NCBI GenBank assembly: GCA_024635795.1
Contig: JAGXIH010000013.1
Coordinates: 62,001 to 126,000 of the forward strand
From: Salegentibacter sp.
GTDB lineage: Bacteria > Bacteroidota > Bacteroidia > Flavobacteriales > Flavobacteriaceae
DNA length: 64,000 nt
Direction of reading: 5' to 3'
Below are positions 9,606 through 18,864 of this stretch, piece after piece. Each line of letters starts with the position of its first letter. The first letter of the stretch is position 1. The notes beneath the pieces were generated by a model, which made no database searches, was not told the origin of the DNA, and saw only the letters and a list, made by a program, of their open reading frames with translations. The translations under genes were made by a program, and so were the position numbers.

Positions 9606-10333
9606 ACGAGGCAATAATCATTTTACTTCAGCTGTTGCTGGCTCACGTATTGACAGATTTTGTACTGCAGCCCACCAGGTTCATTAAACATAAACAGCGT
9701 TTAGTGCTAAGATCTTGGTTCCTGTATGTGCACGCCTTTCTCGCCGGTTTTCTAAGTTTGTTATTTCTCCAGGATCCTGGACTGTGGTATATCGCAGTAT
9801 TAATTGGAGTTACTCATTTTTTCATTGATCTTTGGAAACTTCAGCAGAGAAAAGATAATTTAAGATTTTTTCTTTTTGATCAATTTCTACATTTACTGGT
9901 AATATTCCTGGCCTGGTTATACATTATAGATGGATTTGTTGAAATTTTCCCGGTGCTGCAAAACCTGCTTACCAACACTTACTTCCTTGCCGTATTAATT
10001 GGTTTTCTCCTTATAATTTTCCCAACGGGATTTCTCATCGGTAAGGCCACTCAGCGCTGGCAGGAGGAAATAGAAGTAGCTCACAAAAAGGATAGCCTTG
10101 AAGCGGCCGGGCGTTACATAGGTATTTTCGAAAGAATTCTTGTACTCACATTTATTCTTACGGATAACTTTTCGGCCATAGGATTTTTGATCGCAGCAAA
10201 ATCGATCCTCCGTTTTAGCGATAAAAGCGGGACAGGGGCCCGTAAACAAACCGAATACGTCCTTATTGGTACTTTAATGAGTTTCGCGATTACTATTGTT
10301 ATAGGCCTGCTAATACGCCAATTCGCGCTCTAA
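9602..10333 (+). CDS. DUF3307 polytopic membrane protein
   Basis: This 243 aa protein has about six hydrophobic segments and opens with LLAHVLTDFVLQPTRFIKHK, the hallmark of DUF3307. The function of the family is unknown. It starts within the satD stop (ATGA overlap), so they form an operon. Its 3' end overlaps the convergent gene at 10310 by 24 bases. Confidence 0.85.
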   Translation: MNEAIIILLQLLLAHVLTDFVLQPTRFIKHKQRLVLRSWFLYVHAFLAGFLSLLFLQDPGLWYIAVLIGVTHFFIDLWKLQQRKDNLRFFLFDQFLHLLVIFLAWLYIIDGFVEIFPVLQNLLTNTYFLAVLIGFLLIIFPTGFLIGKATQRWQEEIEVAHKKDSLEAAGRYIGIFERILVLTFILTDNFSAIGFLIAAKSILRFSDKSGTGARKQTEYVLIGTLMSFAITIVIGLLIRQFAL

Positions 10334-10717
10334 TAATTGAATTCTTCCCTGGAGATTTTGTTTTACGATATTCATCATCCGCTTGTTCAGCGCAGAAGAA
10401 TTTAAAATATACTTCCGGTATTCCTCAAGGCTAAACTGACCTATAATAATCCCTTTTAAACTGTTGCGGAACTTGATGTCTTTAAGAATAGCATTCTCGA
10501 TGTAATCAAGCCTTTTCTCCAGATTTAGTTCATAGAACGAATTTTTATGTTTTACGATGTAATTTCTAAAAACTTCCAGAATAAGGTCTTCCTGAAGTTT
10601 AGTAATGGGACGAAGAGTTTGGTTTTGAAAGCACTCATCCGAACTCATTTTCTCTGAAACTTTAGCCGAAGCAATTTCGGGTCTCATTTCAACCACTTGT
10701 AGATCTCGTAGGTTCAT
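10310..10717 (-). CDS. Conserved flavobacterial helical protein, function unknown
   Basis: A 135 aa soluble, mostly helical protein (MNLRDLQVVEMRPEIASAKV..., later FRNSLKGIIIGQFSLEEYR). I recall close homologues across Flavobacteriaceae, sometimes labelled glyoxalase, but no glyoxalase metal ligands or betaalphabetabetabeta fold are visible, so I treat that name as an annotation error. It is convergent with and overlaps the DUF3307 gene by 24 bases and stands alone. Confidence 0.7.
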   Translation of the reverse strand: MNLRDLQVVEMRPEIASAKVSEKMSSDECFQNQTLRPITKLQEDLILEVFRNYIVKHKNSFYELNLEKRLDYIENAILKDIKFRNSLKGIIIGQFSLEEYRKYILNSSALNKRMMNIVKQNLQGRIQLLERELAY

Positions 10718-10896
10718 AACTAATAGAGTTTATTAAATTTAAGTAATTAACAGGTTGATTTTTACATATTCTTAAAAGACTTGTAAACCACTTATAAACA
10801 CCAGGAATTCCGTTAAAATCCTCTTAATCGCCCTAGAAGGCCGCTAACTTCTTTTTATCTTTAAATGAATCTACTCTATAATACTAACTAATTAAA

Positions 10897-12249
10897 ATGA
10901 TAATTTCCAAAAATCCTTACACCGGAGAAGAACTCTCCAAAATAAAGGAATTCACCAAAAACGATATCGAAATTGCTCTGGCTAATGCCGAAAAGAGATT
11001 TCAATCCTGGAAAACCACAAGCTTTAGTGAGCGGTCGAAGCTTTTGCAAAACCTGGCTAAAGAACTTAAAAAGAATTCCAGGGAATATGCCACAGATATA
11101 AGCCTGGAGATGGGCAAACCAATTTCTCAGTCCATCGCCGAAATTGAAAAATGCGCCTGGGTTTGTGAGTATTATGCTGAAAATGCCGAGAAGCAACTTT
11201 CAAACGAGATTATAAAAACAGATGCCTCAGAATCTTACGTAAGTTTTGAACCACTTGGTGTACTTCTGGCCGTAATGCCGTGGAATTACCCCTTCTGGCA
11301 AGTATTTAGGTTTGCAGCTCCGGCCTTAATGGCTGGAAATATCGCTGTGCTTAAACACGCCAGCAATGTAATGAAATCTGCGGCGAATATCCAGAAGGCT
11401 TTTGAAAGAGCGGGTTTTCCAAAAGATTGTTTTCAGAGTTTGGTGATTGGCAGTGATAAAGTAGAAGCTATAATCAGGGATCCAAGAGTAAAAGCGGTTA
11501 CGCTTACCGGGAGTAATCCCGCCGGAAGTGCTGTAGCATCTGTAGCAGGGGAAGAGATCAAGAAAACAGTTCTGGAACTGGGTGGCAGTAATGCCCTGGT
11601 TGTTTTTGAGGATGCCAATCTTGAGGAGACGGTAAAAACCTGTGTGATGGCGAGATTTCAAAATACGGGACAAAGTTGCATTGCAGGGAAACGTCTTCTG
11701 CTCCATAAAAACATAGCTGAAGATTTCCTGGAAGAATTCACCAAACAGGTGCGGGAACTTAAAAGTGGAGATCCAATGGATGAGGAGACCTTTATCGGGG
11801 TGCTTGCACGTGAGGATCTGGCGAAGGACATTGAAGAGCAGGTTCAGAAATCATTGGATATGGGGGCAGAGATTATTTTAGGCGGAAACCGGGATTCGGC
11901 TTATTACGAACCCAGTATTTTAATAAATGTAAAACCCGGGATGCCCGTTTTTGATGAAGAAACTTTTGGACCAGTAATAGGAGTGACCACTTTTAAAGAT
12001 GAAAAAGAGGCTTTAGAATTGGCTAACCATTCCAATTATGGGTTGGGCGTGTCGGTTTTTACCGAAGACCTGGACTTTGCTAAAAAATTAATCCCTCAAT
12101 TTGAAGATGGGGCGGTTTTTATTAATGATCTGGTAAAGAGTGATCCACGTTTACCTTTTGGCGGCACCAAAAGTTCGGGTTATGGAAGAGAATTGTCAGA
12201 ACATGGAATAAGAGAATTTGTTAATCGTAAAACAGTATATTTTAAATAA
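10897..12249 (+). CDS. NAD(P)-dependent succinate-semialdehyde-type dehydrogenase
   Basis: A 450 aa aldehyde dehydrogenase oxidising an aldehyde to an acid, probably succinate semialdehyde by its closest family (GabD/Sad-like). The general base Glu227 (VLELGG) and nucleophile Cys261 (NTGQSC) are present, as are the nucleotide-binding GSNPAG loop (about 205-210) and the PWNYPF motif. The usual GGK of ELGGK is GGS here, which is seen in this short group. The NUDIX gene follows after 5 bases, so both are likely on one mRNA. The substrate is inferred. Confidence 0.88.
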   Translation: MIISKNPYTGEELSKIKEFTKNDIEIALANAEKRFQSWKTTSFSERSKLLQNLAKELKKNSREYATDISLEMGKPISQSIAEIEKCAWVCEYYAENAEKQLSNEIIKTDASESYVSFEPLGVLLAVMPWNYPFWQVFRFAAPALMAGNIAVLKHASNVMKSAANIQKAFERAGFPKDCFQSLVIGSDKVEAIIRDPRVKAVTLTGSNPAGSAVASVAGEEIKKTVLELGGSNALVVFEDANLEETVKTCVMARFQNTGQSCIAGKRLLLHKNIAEDFLEEFTKQVRELKSGDPMDEETFIGVLAREDLAKDIEEQVQKSLDMGAEIILGGNRDSAYYEPSILINVKPGMPVFDEETFGPVIGVTTFKDEKEALELANHSNYGLGVSVFTEDLDFAKKLIPQFEDGAVFINDLVKSDPRLPFGGTKSSGYGRELSEHGIREFVNRKTVYFK

Positions 12250-12254
12250 AAATT

Positions 12255-12665
12255 ATGGAACAGGAGATAGCTGTAACAGTAGATATAGTTGCTTTTTGCA
12301 ATGCGAATAATAGAATGAATGTATTATTAATCAAACGAAAGAATGATCCTTTTAAGGGGCAATGGGCCGTTCCCGGCGGTTTTGTTGATAAAGATGAGAA
12401 TCTTGAGGATGCCGCTAAACGTGAATTCGCTGAAGAAACCGGAATAAAGGTCAAAACCATAGAGCAGGTTAGGGCTTTTGGAACTCCGGGGAGAGATCCG
12501 CGCGGACGCACCATTTCCATAGCTTTTTTAAGTTGGATAGACTGCGAAGAAAATCTGATTGCCGGTGATGATGCCGCAGAAGCTAAATGGTTTAAACTTG
12601 ACGAGCTTCCCGAACTGGCTTTTGATCATACCCAAATAATTAAAGCCGCTGAGAATTACCTGTAG
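12255..12665 (+). CDS. NUDIX hydrolase
   Basis: A 136 aa protein with a complete Nudix box in GGFVDKDENLEDAAKREFAE, continuing ETGI, at about residues 40-62 and matching GX5EX7REUXEEXGU. These enzymes split nucleoside diphosphates linked to another group; the sequence resembles ADP-ribose or nicotinamide-type pyrophosphatases. It starts 5 bases after the dehydrogenase gene, so co-expression is likely. The substrate cannot be given from sequence. Confidence 0.9.
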   Translation: MEQEIAVTVDIVAFCNANNRMNVLLIKRKNDPFKGQWAVPGGFVDKDENLEDAAKREFAEETGIKVKTIEQVRAFGTPGRDPRGRTISIAFLSWIDCEENLIAGDDAAEAKWFKLDELPELAFDHTQIIKAAENYL

Positions 12666-12795
12666 CAAGAATCCTAAATTAAATCCGCAAAAAATTTAAT
12701 TTTCTGTTTTTACTTGGGGTGTAATTATGGAATTTCGTAAAAATGAAAGGAGATTCTTTCAGCCGGGGTATTGTTCATTACCTTTAAAATAAAAA

Positions 12796-13191
12796 ATGAG
12801 ATTTCATACCAGAAAATGGGTAAAGCCCCAGGATTTAAACCCCAACGGAACACTGTTTGGAGGTAGACTTTTAGAATGGATCGATGAAGAATGTGCTCTT
12901 TACAGTATCATTCAGTTAGAAAACCCGCGAACGGTAACCAAATACATTAGCGAGATCAATTTTCAGAATTCTGCCCATCAGGGCGATATTATAGAAATAG
13001 GAATTGATGTCTTGAAATTTGGGAGTTCTTCTTTGAGTTTACGTTGCGAGGTAAGGAATAAAATGACCAGAGCAGTTATTATTACCATTGAAAAAATAAT
13101 TATGGTCACTCTAGATAAAGATGGCAAGCCAGCTCCGCATGGAAAAACAAAGATAGAATTTGTAAAAGACAGGCTTAATCAAAAAGATTAG
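12796..13191 (+). CDS. Acyl-CoA thioesterase, hotdog fold
   Basis: A 131 aa single hotdog domain with NPNGTLFGGRLLEWIDEEC near the N-terminus, the typical acyl-CoA thioesterase (YciA/BFIT group) active-site segment. It hydrolyses acyl-CoA to free acid and CoA in the cytoplasm. Its stop overlaps the convergent EEP nuclease gene by four bases. A 130-base gap separates it from the NUDIX gene and probably holds its promoter. Confidence 0.9.
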   Translation: MRFHTRKWVKPQDLNPNGTLFGGRLLEWIDEECALYSIIQLENPRTVTKYISEINFQNSAHQGDIIEIGIDVLKFGSSSLSLRCEVRNKMTRAVIITIEKIIMVTLDKDGKPAPHGKTKIEFVKDRLNQKD

Positions 13192-14279
13192 TCTTCAGCT
13201 TCTTTAGCTTTTTCAAGGTTTTCTTCTTCCTCCTCCTTTATTTGCTCCTTAGCTCTTTTCAATTGATTTTCATTGGGCGCTTCAGCTTCCTGTTCTTTAG
13301 CTTTTTCCGGTTCAAGACTGAGGGTAACAAAAAAGGGAAAATGATCAGATCCGGTTTCTTCTCCGAGCTTAATTTCTTTAAGCCTGAATTCTTCAGAAGT
13401 ATAGATATAGTCCAATGGCCATCTCATAATTAAATTCTTAGCATTGAAAGTATTGTAAAAACCACGGCCAACCCTTACATCTAATAGCTTGCCGACGCTC
13501 TGAAAAAGTGAGGTGGTTTCAGACCAGGCGACATCATTAAAATCCCCGATTACGACTAACGGAAGTTCCCGTTCCAGACTCATTTTTGCGATTTTCATCA
13601 TTTCGGCATCGCGGTCTGAGGAACTGGGATTATGCTGTGGCATTGGGGGAGTTGGATGAATAGCATAAAGCTGAATCAAATTACCTTCTGGAAGTTTTAT
13701 TCGGGTGTGAATTGAAGGGATACTGTCATCAACGAGGTACCGCACCTGTGGGTCGATAAGTTCAAATTTGGAATATAGCAGCATTCCATAGGTGTTCTCC
13801 AGAGGAACTTCAACTTTATAACGATAGGACTCATTAATGTTTTTTGAAATTTCATTTTTCCAACGGGTATTGGTTTCTGTAAATACCATTACATCGGGAT
13901 CGAAACGATTTATTTCGCTTACCAGTTTCTCGTGTTCTTCATTCTTCTGAAGCACATTTGCGGTAAAAAGGCGAATTTGAGGAGCTTGAGGATTTTTACT
14001 TTCTCCAATTTCATAGGTAGAGAAGGGAGTGTAGGGATAGATCTTCCCAAACTGAAAAACAAAACAGGTCAGTAGGATTCCCATAAAAACATAGTCCTGA
14101 ACCCATTTTATATCAAACCGGATGAAATAGGCTGCAATAGCGGTTAGTGTTAATAATGTTAACTGGATATGCAGGTAATCAAATACTCTTATCCACCAGA
14201 AATCGGCTGCGACCAATGGAATTAATGTTAAAAGAACAGCAATGGCACCAAAGATCTGTAGAAAGGTTTTTAATCTCAT
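13188..14279 (-). CDS. Membrane-anchored endonuclease/exonuclease/phosphatase family protein
   Basis: Three N-terminal membrane helices (about residues 5-90) precede an EEP domain (about 105-320). Visible motifs are FTANVLQKN, VMVFTETNTRW with the metal-binding Glu, VVIGDFNDVAWSE and the terminal SDHFPFFV, with the catalytic Asp and His. Substrates in the family range from DNA to phospholipids. The last 40 residues are a highly charged E/K helix. It follows the MscS gene after 18 bases on the same strand, so they are likely cotranscribed. Role unknown beyond a phosphodiesterase fold. Confidence 0.88.
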   Translation of the reverse strand: MRLKTFLQIFGAIAVLLTLIPLVAADFWWIRVFDYLHIQLTLLTLTAIAAYFIRFDIKWVQDYVFMGILLTCFVFQFGKIYPYTPFSTYEIGESKNPQAPQIRLFTANVLQKNEEHEKLVSEINRFDPDVMVFTETNTRWKNEISKNINESYRYKVEVPLENTYGMLLYSKFELIDPQVRYLVDDSIPSIHTRIKLPEGNLIQLYAIHPTPPMPQHNPSSSDRDAEMMKIAKMSLERELPLVVIGDFNDVAWSETTSLFQSVGKLLDVRVGRGFYNTFNAKNLIMRWPLDYIYTSEEFRLKEIKLGEETGSDHFPFFVTLSLEPEKAKEQEAEAPNENQLKRAKEQIKEEEEENLEKAKEAED

Positions 14280-14297
14280 CGGTTAGATATAGCAGAT

Positions 14298-15593
14298 TTA
14301 ATCTTTGGAGGATTCAGAAAGCTGGTGTAAATATTTATTGATATCGTCACCCGATGGAGATTCAAACAGCTGCAGACCAAAATAAGGGACCGCGGCAATT
14401 ATGTGATCGAAGATATCGGCGGAGATATATTCGAAGTTTTCCCAGCGTTTGTCACGGCTAAAACAAAGAATTTCCACCGGAATACCCTGGGGAGTAGGTG
14501 CAAGATGTCTCACAATAATATAGAGTTCTTTATGCACCGCAGAATGGTTTTGGAGATAGGTATCTACATATTTCCTGAAGATTCCCAGGTTGGTCTGATT
14601 TCGTCCATTAATAGGTATGGAGCGGTCAATTTTTTGGGAATCGTTATAGGAATTGATTTCATTTTGACGGGTCTCCAGATATGGTTCTATAAGCTGGATC
14701 TTTTTGAGTTTTTCCAGATCAGCATCGGTCATGAATTTTACTGAATTCTGCTTAATAAAGATAGCCCTTTTAATTCTTCTTCCGGGAGATTCCTGCATTC
14801 CCCGCCAGTTCTGAAAAGAATCCGAGATCAGACTGTAAGTTGGAATTGTTGTGAAAGTATTGTCAAAGTTCTGCACCCTCACGGTTGAAAGGTTGATCTC
14901 GGTAACAGTTCCATCAGCACCATATTTGCTGAAAGTGATCCAATCACCAATTCTAACGATATCATTCACAGTTACCTGTATAGACGCTACAAAACCTAAA
15001 ATGGTATCTTTAAAGACCAGTAGTAATATGGCTGAAGCCGCCCCAAGAGAAATTATAAATTTCACTACTGATTCGCCGGTAATTTCTGCAAACATAAAAA
15101 GCAGAGCGATTATCCAAACCACGATCATCACAACCTGAATATAGCTTTCAACCGGTTTATCTCTAAATGATTCCTGGGTTTTCAGATAAGCTTTCAGAGT
15201 TCGCATGAAACTTCGGAAGATCCAAACTACCAGGATAATGACATAAATATTGAAAAGGAAATCAAATACTTTAATAACCAGTGGAAAGTCATTAAATATA
15301 AATGGAACCAAATAGTAAAGGATCAACAGCGGAACTATCCTACCAATATATTTCGGGAATTTGGTTTTAATAAGAAAATCATCAAAGGTGGTCTTGGTTT
15401 TATTGGTAAATGCCTTAAAAGCCTCTATTACAAAGGTCTTAATGAGGTAATTCACCCCAAGGATCATGAGGATAAGAACCAGGATATTGATCGTTAAATT
15501 GATATACTGGGCTACTATGGGATCAAGACCATTGTCTATAAGTAAATCTTCAACAAGGCAAACCAGGTTTTTTAACCACCCATCAAATTCCAT
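14298..15593 (-). CDS. MscS-family mechanosensitive channel
   Basis: A 431 aa protein with four to five N-terminal membrane helices and the MscS pore and beta domain in the middle (SLGAASAILLLVFKDTILGF and DIVRIGDWITF). The C-terminal cytoplasmic vestibule covers about residues 280-410. MscS channels release solutes on hypo-osmotic shock. It resembles the YbdG-like group by length. Two bases separate it from DUF3817 upstream and 18 from the EEP gene downstream, giving a three-gene leftward operon. Confidence 0.92.
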   Translation of the reverse strand: MEFDGWLKNLVCLVEDLLIDNGLDPIVAQYINLTINILVLILMILGVNYLIKTFVIEAFKAFTNKTKTTFDDFLIKTKFPKYIGRIVPLLILYYLVPFIFNDFPLVIKVFDFLFNIYVIILVVWIFRSFMRTLKAYLKTQESFRDKPVESYIQVVMIVVWIIALLFMFAEITGESVVKFIISLGAASAILLLVFKDTILGFVASIQVTVNDIVRIGDWITFSKYGADGTVTEINLSTVRVQNFDNTFTTIPTYSLISDSFQNWRGMQESPGRRIKRAIFIKQNSVKFMTDADLEKLKKIQLIEPYLETRQNEINSYNDSQKIDRSIPINGRNQTNLGIFRKYVDTYLQNHSAVHKELYIIVRHLAPTPQGIPVEILCFSRDKRWENFEYISADIFDHIIAAVPYFGLQLFESPSGDDINKYLHQLSESSKD

Positions 15594-15595
15594 AG

Positions 15596-15874
15596 CTATA
15601 AATATTTTCTTTCAACATAGAAGGGTCCGAAAGGAACCAGAGAGCATGCTAGAATTATAGAAAGTTCCTTGAAGTTCCAATTCATTGGTTTAAAAAGATA
15701 AATAGCACCTAAAACATACGCAATAAAGAGTAGCCCGTGTGCCATACCAATATTTTCAACCATAGCAGGTTTATCCAACACATATTTTAAAGGCATTGCA
15801 ATAAACAGCAATAGTAAAAAGGACAGTCCTTCTAAAATGCTCACCCATTTAAAAATTTTCTTCTTCTTTTCCAC
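15596..15874 (-). CDS. DUF3817 small membrane protein
   Basis: A 92 aa protein with three membrane helices, including SILEGLSFLLLLFIAMPLKY and GMAHGLLFIAYVLGA, typical of DUF3817. This fold also occurs at the C-terminus of some transporters; the function is unknown. It is the first gene of a leftward operon with MscS and EEP. Confidence 0.88.
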   Translation of the reverse strand: MEKKKKIFKWVSILEGLSFLLLLFIAMPLKYVLDKPAMVENIGMAHGLLFIAYVLGAIYLFKPMNWNFKELSIILACSLVPFGPFYVERKYL

Positions 15875-16041
15875 ACTATATAAATTTAACAGCGCAAAGA
15901 TAGTTTTTATACGAGATTTATGCAGAGAGTAGCGCTCTATTTTTAGTTGGTGAGAAGCATAGCTAAAATCAAATTAGCGTTTCGTTAACGGGTGCTTGTT
16001 TAACATTTTTCTTAATTTGCACAATCAACAAAAAATATTAA

Positions 16042-17082
16042 ATGAACTCTAAAATATTAGTTACCGGTGGTCTCGGATTTATAGGATCGCATACAGTGGT
16101 GGCTCTGCAGGAAAAAGGTTTTGAAGTAGTAATTATAGATAATTTATCCAATACCAGTATCGATGCATTGGGGGGAATTACAAAAATAAGTAAAAAAACT
16201 CCGGTTTTTGAAAACTTTGATCTCAGGGATAAGGGCAGAGTAAGGGAGTTTTTTGAAAAACACCCCGACATTGATGGAGTGATACATTTTGCTGCTTCAA
16301 AAGCGGTAGGAGAGAGTGTTATAAATCCACTTTTATATTACGAAAATAACCTTGCCAGCCTAATCTATTTGCTGAAGGAACTCAATAAGAAAGAGAATCC
16401 CGGCTTTATTTTCAGTTCTTCCTGCACCGTTTACGGGCAAGCCGATGAGTTACCTATTACCGAGGATGCTCCCGTAAAGAAAGCTGAATCGCCTTATGGT
16501 AACACCAAGCAGATTGGAGAAGAAATAATTGCAGATACCTGCAAGGCAAACCCTGGATTCAGGGCAATATCCCTGCGTTATTTCAATCCTATTGGAGCAC
16601 ATCCAAGTGCAGAAATTGGGGAACTTCCAATAGGAACTCCCCAAAATCTTATTCCGTATATCACACAAACGGCTATTGGCGAAAGAGAAGAATTATCGGT
16701 TTTTGGAGATGACTACCCAACATCAGATGGAACCTGCATCAGGGATTATATTCACGTAATGGACCTTGCCCGGGCACATGTTGTGGCTTTAGAACAGCTT
16801 ATGGAAAATAAGGAAGAGGCTAATTATGAAGTATTCAATCTTGGTACGGGGAAGGGAAATTCAGTTTTAGAGGTGATTCAGAGTTTTGAAAAAGTTAGCG
16901 GTGAGAAGTTACCCTATAAGATTACCGATAGGAGAGAGGGTGATATAACCGCTGCCTATGCAGATACAACCAAAGCAAACAAAGTGCTCAACTGGAAAGC
17001 ACACCTTAGTCTTGACGAGGCTTTAAAAAGTGCCTGGGACTGGCAAAAGGAGGTCAAAAGAAGAGCCGAAACCGAGAATTAA
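16042..17082 (+). CDS. galE: UDP-glucose 4-epimerase
   Basis: GalE interconverts UDP-glucose and UDP-galactose with tightly bound NAD. The Rossmann glycine motif GGLGFIGSHT lies at residues 9-18, the catalytic Ser in FSSSCTVYG (about 127), and Tyr152 and Lys156 in YGNTK. The 346 aa length is normal. It feeds surface polysaccharide synthesis, though no polysaccharide cluster is adjacent. A perfect 32-base palindromic terminator follows. Confidence 0.97.
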   Translation: MNSKILVTGGLGFIGSHTVVALQEKGFEVVIIDNLSNTSIDALGGITKISKKTPVFENFDLRDKGRVREFFEKHPDIDGVIHFAASKAVGESVINPLLYYENNLASLIYLLKELNKKENPGFIFSSSCTVYGQADELPITEDAPVKKAESPYGNTKQIGEEIIADTCKANPGFRAISLRYFNPIGAHPSAEIGELPIGTPQNLIPYITQTAIGEREELSVFGDDYPTSDGTCIRDYIHVMDLARAHVVALEQLMENKEEANYEVFNLGTGKGNSVLEVIQSFEKVSGEKLPYKITDRREGDITAAYADTTKANKVLNWKAHLSLDEALKSAWDWQKEVKRRAETEN

Positions 17083-17095
17083 AAATATTACTATT

Positions 17096-17135
17096 AAAAA
17101 ACGTCCCGGTCAAATTTGACCGGGACGTTTTGTTT
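17096..17135. terminator. Perfect palindromic terminator after galE
   Basis: AAACGTCCCGGTCAAA and its exact reverse complement TTTGACCGGGACGTTT meet without a gap at 17099-17130, followed by TGTTTTC. It lies between convergent galE and the YqaE gene and serves both. Confidence 0.93.
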
Positions 17136-17151
17136 TCTGAAAGTTTTACTT

Positions 17152-17310
17152 TTATTCTGTCCCATTCACAAGAAAAGCGTGAATTACACCTGGAAGCCAC
17201 CCCAAGGCTGTAAGTATCAAACTTATAACAAATGTTCCACTTAGGCCGTGTTTTAAAAAGACTGCCAATGGTGGTAAAAGAATATTCAATATTATAGTTA
17301 ATAAAGACAT
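17152..17310 (-). CDS. YqaE/Pmp3 family membrane peptide
   Basis: A 52 aa protein not in the ORF track, with start ATG at 17310 and stop at 17152-17154. It has two membrane helices: LLPPLAVFLKHGLSG then LILTALGWLPGVIHAFLV. The P-P-x-x-V and LGWLPGVIHA signatures are those of Pmp3/YqaE proteins, small membrane proteins linked to salt and membrane stress. It is a stand-alone gene convergent with galE. Confidence 0.93.
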   Translation of the reverse strand: MSLLTIILNILLPPLAVFLKHGLSGTFVISLILTALGWLPGVIHAFLVNGTE

Positions 17311-17406
17311 AAATAAAGTTTTAATTGATTAGTAATATTGAAGATAAATAATCTCAAAGAATTAAATTCCTCCTTTAAGATGGATTTGCGATAGTTTAAC
17401 AGCGAC

Positions 17407-17487
17407 TTAAGTTCTGAATTTCCTGTATTTTACCATCATAAAGACATAGATCGAATAGCAAATCATTCCCGCGGCTACAATTCCCAT
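17407..17487 (-). CDS. Possible tiny membrane protein
   Basis: An ATG at 17487 opens 26 codons: MGIVAAGMICYSIYVFMMVK then a basic end YRKFRT. The frame stays open upstream for about 20 more codons up to the VTT stop region but has no ATG there. One membrane helix followed by a basic tail looks like a real small membrane protein. It lies directly downstream of the VTT gene on the same strand. There is no homologue I recognise, so support is weak. Confidence 0.35.
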   Translation of the reverse strand: MGIVAAGMICYSIYVFMMVKYRKFRT

Positions 17488-17561
17488 TAACCAATCAATT
17501 CTATAGAGGAGAAAGTGCTGTAAGGAAAAATTCAGAAATTTTGAATGAATGAAAACAGGAG

Positions 17562-18182
17562 TTAAACCATTTCAAAAATGACGAGGGCATATAGATAAAA
17601 GCGCACAAAACGCAGGAGCCCAAACACTAAAAAGCTAGGGAAGGGAAATTTAATTATTCCAGCAGCGATACTGGTCATAGCAAAAGGAATAGGTAACAAG
17701 GCTCCTACAATAATTAAAAAACCACCCCATTTACGGGTGTTTTTAATATGATCGGCCATTTTCACTTCTATATCCTGATGTACCGCAGGAATTTTTGTGA
17801 TAGCCCTTCCAATATAATAAGAGATTATTCCTCCAAAATAGGAGGCAAGGGCAAGTAATGAAAGGTAAAGTATGGGGCTGGAGGATTTGCCAGACCAGGC
17901 GATAAACAATTCAGGGGGAATTAAACCTAAAATAGATTCAGAAAGAAAAAATACTCCCAGGATCCCCAGCGGAGAATAGGTATCGGTAACCGTGATCAAC
18001 ATCTGGTCAATGTCCAGAACGTATCTGTCTAATGCAAATAATGCAGCGAGGAATAATACTATGGGTATTATGGCCTTTTTTACGCTACGCCATACAAATT
18101 TGTAGAAACCTGTATAACTATAATACTGGTGCAATAAACGTATGCGCGACTTCTTTTTTTTAGATTTCGCTTCTTTTTTCAT
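17562..18182 (-). CDS. VTT-domain (DedA/TVP38-like) membrane protein
   Basis: A 206 aa protein with a basic N-terminus and about five hydrophobic segments. The central part shows the VTT/DedA pattern: FFLSESILGLIPPELFIAW, YFGGIISYYIGRAI, and a late LLPIPFAMTSIAAGI. Such proteins are linked to lipid transport or scrambling in membranes. No operon partner is certain; a tiny ORF lies just downstream. Confidence 0.85.
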   Translation of the reverse strand: MKKEAKSKKKKSRIRLLHQYYSYTGFYKFVWRSVKKAIIPIVLFLAALFALDRYVLDIDQMLITVTDTYSPLGILGVFFLSESILGLIPPELFIAWSGKSSSPILYLSLLALASYFGGIISYYIGRAITKIPAVHQDIEVKMADHIKNTRKWGGFLIIVGALLPIPFAMTSIAAGIIKFPFPSFLVFGLLRFVRFYLYALVIFEMV

Positions 18183-18274
18183 TTAGAAAAAGTGTTTTAG
18201 CATTTTTGGTGGTAAGGGCACCAATAAAAGCGCAGCTATTTCAAATTTCGGACCCAAAGAGAACTTTTACAGAA

Positions 18275-18652
18275 TTAATTTTCTTCTGCATAAGTATTTA
18301 GAGCATTTACATACTCTCTTAATTCTATTTTATTGACCTTATTCTCAGGGTCAGCCATTAAAGACAAAAGATAATCAAGGCTTTCCTGTCCGGTTGCAAC
18401 GGTATTTTCAGGTGTTTCCTCACCTTCTTCCACCGGTTCATCATCGGGAATAGCAATTTCAAAACCTTCAAAATTCTCAATATGCTCGTAGGTTAACCTT
18501 AATGCTTTCGCAAGCAGCGGGTTTGCTTCTTCCTCAACAACAATTGTTCTTAGTTTTTTGAGATCGTTTAACAGAGTATTGATGATAATACCATTGCGCA
18601 TAAGATCACGTTGGATTTTATTGAGTAACTGCTGTGCCTTTATATTTTTCAA
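18275..18652 (-). CDS. Hypothetical acidic helical protein
   Basis: A 125 aa soluble protein. The N-terminal 60 residues are helical (MKNIKAQQLLNKIQRDLMRN); the middle has an acidic linker DDEPVEEGEETPENT; then a second helix ends in YAEEN. I do not recognise the family, nor see catalytic motifs. Codon use matches neighbours. It stands alone, upstream of the VTT gene on the same strand with 92 bases between. Confidence 0.65.
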   Translation of the reverse strand: MKNIKAQQLLNKIQRDLMRNGIIINTLLNDLKKLRTIVVEEEANPLLAKALRLTYEHIENFEGFEIAIPDDEPVEEGEETPENTVATGQESLDYLLSLMADPENKVNKIELREYVNALNTYAEEN

Positions 18653-18864
18653 AAGAAAGATTTTATTCTGATTAAACTTTTCTAATAGCTTTCTGCGACT
18701 ATTATTTTTTGCAAAGTTACTTCTTTCAGTCTTTTCTGAAACATTTTAACACAGAATTATTGCCGCTTTTCAGCCTTAAAATTAACAATATCTTAGTCTC
18801 CTAAATTTTAGTGAAACTGCAATCTTTAGTAGCTTTAGATTGAAATATTAATAAAAAATTGAAA

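Noticed and set aside
10310-10717. Glyoxalase function for the 135 aa protein
   Set aside because: Name known from automatic annotation, but no metal ligands or glyoxalase fold pattern can be seen.
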